A stretch of 64,000 nucleotides of DNA from Bradyrhizobium sp. Lineage in GTDB: Bacteria > Pseudomonadota > Alphaproteobacteria > Rhizobiales > Beijerinckiaceae. The translations under genes and the position numbers were made by a program. Below are positions 59,083 to 64,000 of the stretch, in pieces. Where the stretch lies: assembly GCA_004799435.1 (NCBI GenBank), contig SSMV01000120.1, positions 1 through 64,000 on the forward strand, given 5' to 3'. The notes beneath the pieces are model-generated. The model did not search any database and was not told the DNA's origin. It worked only from the letters and a program-made list of their open reading frames with translations. How positions within the stretch are numbered: the first letter of the stretch is position 1; the number at the start of each line of letters is the position of its first letter.

Positions 59083-60752
59083 TCGCGCTCGGGCTCGAAG
59101 GCGCGTCGGCGCAGACGCATGAAACCATCATCGTCGGCAGCGGCCCAGCCGGGCTGACCCTGGCGATGGAACTGGCGCGGCGCGGGCGCCCCGCCCTGCT
59201 GCTCGAATCCGGTCTCGACCGCGCCGGCGCGGCGCAGGATCTTTCCGCCGCAACGCTGGTCGACCCCGCCCGCCATGACGACATGCGAATCGCCGTCGCG
59301 CGGCGCCTGGGCGGAACCTCGAACCTCTGGGGCGGCCGCAGCCTACCGCTCGACCCGGTCGATTTCGTTCCGCGCCCCTTTGCCGATCTGACCCGCTGGC
59401 CGATCGAATACGAGGAAATCGCCCGCCACTATCCGGCCGCTTGCCGCTACGTCGATTGCGGCGAAGCCGCTTTCACGCTTGCCGCTCCCGATTTGCGGCC
59501 GGCTGACGACGACTTTTCGCTTACCTCGCTTGAGCGCGCCAGCAACCGTCCCTGGTTCCAGAAGGCGCATGCGGCGACGCTTCACGCCTCGAAGCTGATC
59601 GACATTCGTCTCGGCGCGACCGTCGTTGAGCTCGACGTGGCCGAGAATGGCCATGTGAATGGCGTGGTCACCGTCGCGGCCGACGGGCAGAGATGCGCCC
59701 TGCGCGCGGAGCGAGTCGTGCTTGCCGCCGGCGGACTCGAATCGACCCGTCTGCTGCTCGCCGCGCAACGCCGCCATCCGGCGCTGTTCGGCGGGACTGA
59801 TGGCCCGCTCGGGCGCTATTACATGGGCCATCTGATCGGCGAGATCGCCGATGTCGTCTTCGCCGGCGCGGCGATCGATAACGCCTTCGATTTTATGCGC
59901 GACGGTCGCGGCTCTTTTGTCCGCCGCCGAATAACGCCAAGCCCAGCGCTGCAGATGCGGCTCGAATTGCCCAACATCGCCTTCTGGCCGATCGCGCCGC
60001 CGATCGCCGACCCGCGCCATCGCAGCGGTCCGCTGTCGGCGACGGCGCTGGCGCTTTCGACCCCCGTCCTCGGCCGGATGATCCTTCCCGAACTGATCCG
60101 CGCCCGCCATCTCAAGGGCAATCTCGATTGGCGCGCCCATGCGCGCAATGTCCTCGGCGATCTGCCGGGGACAGCGAGCTTCCTCGCCGGCTTCATCCGG
60201 CGGCGCTATTTCAGCGCCGAACGCATCCCCGGCTTCTTTTTGCGCAACGGAGCGCGCCGCTACGGCCTTTCCTATCATGGCGAGCAGAGCCCCAATCGCG
60301 ACAGCAAGGTCACGCTTGAGCGCGAGACCGACCGGCTCGGCCTGCCGCGGTTGCGCATCGATCTGCGCTTTGCCCGCGCCGACGCCGAAGCCGTGGCGCG
60401 CGCCCATGTCAGCCTCGCGCGCTGGCTGCAAGCCTCGGGATTTGGCCGGATCGAATATCGCCAGAACGAAGCCGAAAGCGCCGACGCCGCGTTGGCGCTG
60501 ATGTCGCATGGCTCGCATCAAATCGGCACGGCGCGCATGGGCGCGACGCGCGGCGAGGGCGTCGTCGACGCCAACCTCGCCGCCTTCGACTGTCCCAATC
60601 TCTATGTTCTGGGTTCGGCCGTCTTTCCGACTTCTGGCCAGGCCAATCCAACTCTGTCGATCGTCGCCTTCGCCGTTCGGCTCGCCGACAGGCTCTCTGC
60701 CATCGCCGCGCCGGTCGCCGTCACGCGAGCGCAGGCGAGCGCGCATGGCTGA
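59079..60752 (+). CDS. GMC-type FAD oxidoreductase in polysaccharide cluster
   Basis: This 557-residue flavoprotein has the FAD dinucleotide-binding motif IIVGSGPAGLTLAMELARRG at about residues 18-37, then GGTSNLWGGRSLPL and VVLAAGGLESTRLLL. The C-terminal GMC signature contains the catalytic His in SHGSHQIGTARMG and LYVLGSAVFPTSGQANPTLSI. GMC enzymes oxidise alcohols, including sugar hydroxyls. With the aldo/keto reductase two genes upstream it could oxidise and re-reduce a sugar position (epimerisation-like editing), which is inference. Its last 32 bases overlap the end of the opposite-strand glycosyltransferase gene. Confidence 0.9.
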   Translation: MIALGLEGASAQTHETIIVGSGPAGLTLAMELARRGRPALLLESGLDRAGAAQDLSAATLVDPARHDDMRIAVARRLGGTSNLWGGRSLPLDPVDFVPRPFADLTRWPIEYEEIARHYPAACRYVDCGEAAFTLAAPDLRPADDDFSLTSLERASNRPWFQKAHAATLHASKLIDIRLGATVVELDVAENGHVNGVVTVAADGQRCALRAERVVLAAGGLESTRLLLAAQRRHPALFGGTDGPLGRYYMGHLIGEIADVVFAGAAIDNAFDFMRDGRGSFVRRRITPSPALQMRLELPNIAFWPIAPPIADPRHRSGPLSATALALSTPVLGRMILPELIRARHLKGNLDWRAHARNVLGDLPGTASFLAGFIRRRYFSAERIPGFFLRNGARRYGLSYHGEQSPNRDSKVTLERETDRLGLPRLRIDLRFARADAEAVARAHVSLARWLQASGFGRIEYRQNEAESADAALALMSHGSHQIGTARMGATRGEGVVDANLAAFDCPNLYVLGSAVFPTSGQANPTLSIVAFAVRLADRLSAIAAPVAVTRAQASAHG

Positions 60753-61833
60753 TCGTCTCCTCGATCAAGGCGTCATAACGATCGAGCGCGGCGTCGAGCG
60801 AGAAGGCGCGCGCGCGGGCCTGACGTGGCGCCGGATCGCCGGGCTCGGAGAGCGCGCGAGCCAAGGCGGAAGTCAGCGCGACGACATCGCCGACAGGAAC
60901 CAAAGCGCCAAGTTCCGGCGCATCGATAATCTCGGCCGGCCCGCCGCAGGCTGTGGCGACAACCGGCAGCCCATGCGCCAGGCCCTCGACGCAGACGAGG
61001 CCGAAGGCTTCGCGGCGCGACGACAGCGCGAGGCAGCGCGCCTGGCCGACCCAGGCCCCGGCGTCCGACGAGAAGCCTGGCGCCTCGACGCGCTCAGTGA
61101 CGCCGAGCGCCTTCGCTTCGGCTTCGAGACGAACCCGCTCAGATCCTTCGCCGAGAATGACCAGACGCGTGTCCTTTCGCTCGAGTCGAGCGAAGGCGCG
61201 CAGGAGCGTGACGAAATCCTTGTCGGGAACGAGCCGGCCCAGCGCGACGATTGTCGGCGGACGCAGGGCGAGCGCGGAAGGCGTGAGCGGCGGCGGGAAG
61301 GGTTCGGGCGCGGCCGGATTGGCGATTGCGCGAGCGCGCGAGCGCGGAACTGCGAAGCGCGCCACGAGATCGTCGCGCAGAACATTGGAGACGGCGACGC
61401 TCGCCGCCGTGAAGCGCGAGATGAACGGCGTCGCGAGATAGCCGATGCGGCTGAGGCGTTCCGGCTCGCTGGCGAAGAAACCATGATAGGAAAGGATCGC
61501 GCGATCGCCGCGACCCGCCCAGTTCGCCGCGAGCGCATGTTTGAGATTGGCGGCGGCCAGCGCCGAAAGACTGACATCTGGCCCGCGGCTCGCCAGGATG
61601 CGCGCGAGCGCCAGCGTTGCGCGCCCATGGCCGCGTGGGAGAACCTCGAGCGCGACGTCATGCGACAGGAAGGGCAAAGCCTCGGAAGCTTCGAAATCGA
61701 CGACGAAAGTAACCCGGTCGCCGCGCGCCGCGAAGCCGGAGGCGAGACGCGCCCAAACGCGTTCCGCGCCGCCGCCAACCAGCGCATGGATGTAGAAAAG
61801 GAGCGTGCGGGGGCGAGCATTCGCGTTTGGCAT
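60721..61833 (-). CDS. GT4-family glycosyltransferase (opposite strand)
   Basis: This 370-residue GT-B transferase has an acceptor half starting TLLFYIHALVGGGAERVWARLASGFA. The donor half contains PTIVALGRLVPDKDFVTLLRAFA, RLVILGEGSERVRLEAEA and CLALSSRREAFGLVCVEGLAHGLPVVAT, all typical of GT4 enzymes. It is the only gene of the polysaccharide cluster on the minus strand. Its 3' end overlaps the GMC gene by 32 bases, and its start lies 74 bases from the divergent GINT1-like gene. It probably adds one sugar of the same repeat unit, though independent control is possible. Confidence 0.92.
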   Translation of the reverse strand: MPNANARPRTLLFYIHALVGGGAERVWARLASGFAARGDRVTFVVDFEASEALPFLSHDVALEVLPRGHGRATLALARILASRGPDVSLSALAAANLKHALAANWAGRGDRAILSYHGFFASEPERLSRIGYLATPFISRFTAASVAVSNVLRDDLVARFAVPRSRARAIANPAAPEPFPPPLTPSALALRPPTIVALGRLVPDKDFVTLLRAFARLERKDTRLVILGEGSERVRLEAEAKALGVTERVEAPGFSSDAGAWVGQARCLALSSRREAFGLVCVEGLAHGLPVVATACGGPAEIIDAPELGALVPVGDVVALTSALARALSEPGDPAPRQARARAFSLDAALDRYDALIEETISHARSPALA

Positions 61834-61907
61834 CGAACCGAGTTTGTAGCGGAGAACGATGCGCGCGGGAAACCGTCCGCGACTTTGCGCTGGCGTGGGA
61901 TTCGCCG

Positions 61908-63383
61908 ATGAGCCGCCTGCGCCTGTTGCTGCCCGAGGCCGGGCTCAAGCGCTGGCATCGCCTGCTTGCCGAACGGCTGATCGACGACGGTCACAGCGTC
62001 GCCGTCGCGTTGCGACCGCCGCGTGGCGCGCCGCCGCCATCGACGGCGCTGATCGAGGCCTTGGAAGACTTGCTGAATCGGGGCCGCCGCCCGAGCGCCT
62101 GCGAGGCCGAAGCGCCCGGCGCCTGGAGTGCGGCTGACGATGGCGACGCCGATCTGACCTTCGATCTCACCGGCTCGGCCGAGACCGAGGCTGGCGCGAT
62201 CGTTCCGCATTTCGACGGCGCGCCGGGTGATGGCGCGTGCGATGCGGCGCTCATTGCCGGTCGCGCACCCTGGATCGAGCTGATCGTCCCAAATGACGCA
62301 GCCGCGCTCGCCTGCGCCGACGCGCTGCCGGCGCTGCCGGGCGGGCGGCGGCTCATTGCCGGCCGCGCCGCCGTCGCAAACGTGCTGTCGTCGCTTGTTC
62401 GCCACGTAGCGGCGAACGGCGCCAGCGAGACGCGGCCGGTGCGCGCTCGCGCTATCGCGCCAGCCCCGACCCAATTCGGCGCCGCCACCGCTCTGCTCTC
62501 CGGCCTGATCGCGCGGCGGCTGCGGCAACTGGTCGTTCACGATGGTCATTGGCGGATCGGCCTGCGCAGGCGCTCGGGCGAAGACGCGCTTATGACCGGT
62601 CTCAACCACATTCATTCACCAATCTGGCGCTGGCTGCCGGACGACCGCCAACGCTATTTCGCCGACCCATTCCTTTTCGAAGAGGGTGGCGTCACCTACC
62701 TCTTCTGCGAAGAATTTCCCTATGCGACCGGCAAGGGCGTCATCTCGGTCTCAACGCTCGACGAGGCCGGCGTTCCCGGCCCGACGCGCATCGTTCTCGA
62801 ACAGCCTTTCCACCTCTCCTACCCATTGGTCTTTCGCGCCGAAGGCGAGATCTGGATGATGCCGGAGAGCGGCGGCAATCGCACGCTCGATCTCTACCGC
62901 GCCGAGCATTTCCCCGACCGCTGGAAGCTCGAGCGCACATTGATCGCCGGCGCTGAGCTTGCCGACGCGACGCCCTTCTTTCACAACGGCCAATGGTGGC
63001 TGATGGCGGCGAGCGGCGACCTCACCGGCTCGACCTGGGACACGCTCGTTCTCTACAGCGGTGGGGGTCCGCTCGGCCCATGGACGCCGACGTCCAACGG
63101 CCCGGCGCTGATCGACGCCTCGGCGGCGCGGCCGGCCGGCCATATTTTCACCCATGAGGGCGCGCTGTGGCGGCCAGCGCAGGATTGTCGCGCCGGTTAC
63201 GGCGCCGGGCTTGCTTTGTGTCGGATCGACGCGCTGGGGCCGGGGCGCTTCGCGCAAGCGCCGATGCTTCGCTTCGCGCCGCCCGGCGGCATGCACACGA
63301 TCAACGCGACTGAAAGATTCGTCGCCATGGACGTAGCGGGACCACGTGCGCGCTTCGCCTGGGCGGAAGGACTCGCGCCATGA
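61908..63383 (+). CDS. GINT1-N-like (glucosamine inositolphosphorylceramide transferase N-domain) protein
   Basis: This is a 491-residue protein. The N-terminal half (SRLRLLLPEAGLKRWHRLLAE) looks like a degenerate formyltransferase or sugar-nucleotide fold with a low-complexity region. The C-terminal half is a five-bladed-propeller-like domain of the GINT1-N type (WRIGLRRR, FADPFLFEEGGVTYLFCEEF, GKGVISVSTLDEAGV, LSYPLVFRAEGEIWMMPE, FHNGQWWLMAASGD). It occurs in many bacterial polysaccharide loci with unknown activity. I start at ATG 61908; an upstream frame overlaps the divergent gene. Its stop overlaps the GH10 start (ATGA). Confidence 0.85.
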   Translation: MSRLRLLLPEAGLKRWHRLLAERLIDDGHSVAVALRPPRGAPPPSTALIEALEDLLNRGRRPSACEAEAPGAWSAADDGDADLTFDLTGSAETEAGAIVPHFDGAPGDGACDAALIAGRAPWIELIVPNDAAALACADALPALPGGRRLIAGRAAVANVLSSLVRHVAANGASETRPVRARAIAPAPTQFGAATALLSGLIARRLRQLVVHDGHWRIGLRRRSGEDALMTGLNHIHSPIWRWLPDDRQRYFADPFLFEEGGVTYLFCEEFPYATGKGVISVSTLDEAGVPGPTRIVLEQPFHLSYPLVFRAEGEIWMMPESGGNRTLDLYRAEHFPDRWKLERTLIAGAELADATPFFHNGQWWLMAASGDLTGSTWDTLVLYSGGGPLGPWTPTSNGPALIDASAARPAGHIFTHEGALWRPAQDCRAGYGAGLALCRIDALGPGRFAQAPMLRFAPPGGMHTINATERFVAMDVAGPRARFAWAEGLAP

Positions 63384-64000
63384 TCTCGCGCCGAGCTTTG
63401 CTCACGGGCGCGGGCGTGGCGCTGGCCGCCGGACCTCTCCGCGCGGCGCCAACGCCTCTGAGCCTCGCAGATTCGGCCAAAGGCGCGGGCCTGCTCTACG
63501 GCGCCTCGATCGGTCAGGAGGCGCTCGACGATCCCGCTTACGCGGCGCTCTATCGTCGTCAGACCAGCATCCTGACGACCGACGTCGCGCTGAAATTCGA
63601 CTGGTTGCGCCCGACGCCCGATCGCTTCGACTTTTCCTACGCCGACGCGATCCTCGGCTTTGCGCTCGATAGCGGCAAGCCGTTGCGCGGCCACACGCTG
63701 ATCTGGAACGACCGCGCGCCGGACTGGCTGAAGCGCCTGCCGGGTCGCGAAGTCGAGCGCATCTTCGACGACCATATCGAACGCGTCGTCTCGCGCTACG
63801 CCGGCAAGCTCTACGCCTGGGATGTCGTCAACGAACCTTTCTGGCCGCTGGACGGCAAGTCCGGCGGCTGGCGCGACGGCCCCTGGTTCGCCGCCATGGG
63901 ACCGTCTTACGTCGAACGCGCATTCCGCCGCGTCGCGGCGATCGACAAGACCGGGCGCCTCGCGCTCAACGAGGCGCAATGCGACAATGATCACGACTGG
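63380..64000 (+). CDS. GH10 endo-glycosidase (xylanase-type), truncated by window end
   Basis: The first about 207 residues of a GH10 family protein are visible. A twin-arginine-like or Sec signal (MISRRALLTGAGVALAAGP) leads to the barrel: LKFDWLRPTPDRFDFSYAD, LRGHTLIWNDRAPDWL and the acid/base motif WDVVNEPFWPL with Glu at about residue 152. It then reaches LALNEAQCDND before the window ends. The nucleophile Glu motif lies beyond the edge. GH10 enzymes cut beta-1,4-xylan-like chains. In a biosynthetic cluster it probably trims or releases the cell's own glycan rather than plant xylan. Coupled to the GINT1-like gene by a 4-bp overlap. Confidence 0.9.
   Translation, partial: MISRRALLTGAGVALAAGPLRAAPTPLSLADSAKGAGLLYGASIGQEALDDPAYAALYRRQTSILTTDVALKFDWLRPTPDRFDFSYADAILGFALDSGKPLRGHTLIWNDRAPDWLKRLPGREVERIFDDHIERVVSRYAGKLYAWDVVNEPFWPLDGKSGGWRDGPWFAAMGPSYVERAFRRVAAIDKTGRLALNEAQCDNDHDW

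Noticed and set aside
1-64000. tRNA, rRNA and CRISPR arrays
   Set aside because: I looked for the tRNA TPsiC-loop pattern with acceptor pairing, for rRNA landmarks, and for regularly spaced direct repeats, and found none convincing.

Overview
The window is a GC-rich bacterial chromosome segment with dense coding, many 4-bp ATGA/GTGA gene overlaps and few non-coding gaps. The gene content points to an alphaproteobacterium of the Hyphomicrobiales (Rhizobiales), plausibly Beijerinckiaceae/Methylocystaceae-like. Supporting this are the ccmI-ccmE-ccmF-ccmH cluster beside a FeuP/FeuQ-like two-component pair, dnaN away from dnaA, a RibBA-type protein with a decayed cyclohydrolase half, two class A penicillin-binding proteins and GINT1-like/GH10 polysaccharide genes. 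The taxonomic placement is inference; there is no rRNA or tRNA in the window to settle it.

Layout. 0-9 kb: end of malate synthase, an oxidoreductase/SnoaL pair divergent from a TetR regulator, a TSUP exporter, GtrA, an acyl-CoA ligase overlapping a CHAD protein, an LprI-like protein and a class I aminotransferase. 9-17 kb: a PhyH-type dioxygenase, then on the minus strand a PepSY-like protein, response regulator, histidine kinase and the four-gene cytochrome c maturation operon. 17-35 kb: a secreted trypsin-like protease, YcgN, two PBP1A paralogues, a DUF1214/DUF1254 pair, a histone-deacetylase-family enzyme, an XRE-RibBA fusion, a soluble PAS chemoreceptor, dnaN, a TetR regulator, zapE and polA.

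35-39.7 kb is the clearest accessory island, between polA and a MOSC-domain gene. It holds a stand-alone Mrr-N-like winged-helix protein and a complete 2,127-bp IS1595-type element. The element has 26-bp imperfect inverted repeats and a perfect 8-bp target duplication, and it carries a lysine-rich mini-ORF and a membrane/coiled-coil passenger gene. Beyond it lie a gene with an effector-like four-cysteine C-terminus and two tandem TPR paralogues. The element landed exactly on the -35 box of the effector-like gene, and its target duplication rebuilt that box.

39.7-56 kb: a MOSC/DUF998/DoxX operon, asparagine synthetase divergent from an OmpR/histidine kinase pair, a cytochrome c', a secreted YVTN propeller with a CX3CH motif, a DUF6338 membrane protein with a 59-residue partner, an MFS transporter, a UvrD-like helicase, and SulP overlapping mog. 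56-64 kb: a polysaccharide gene cluster (WecG/TagA, aldo/keto reductase, GT4, GMC oxidoreductase, opposed GT4, GINT1-like protein, GH10 glycosidase cut by the window end) with mostly overlapping genes, suggesting one pathway for a modified surface glycan.
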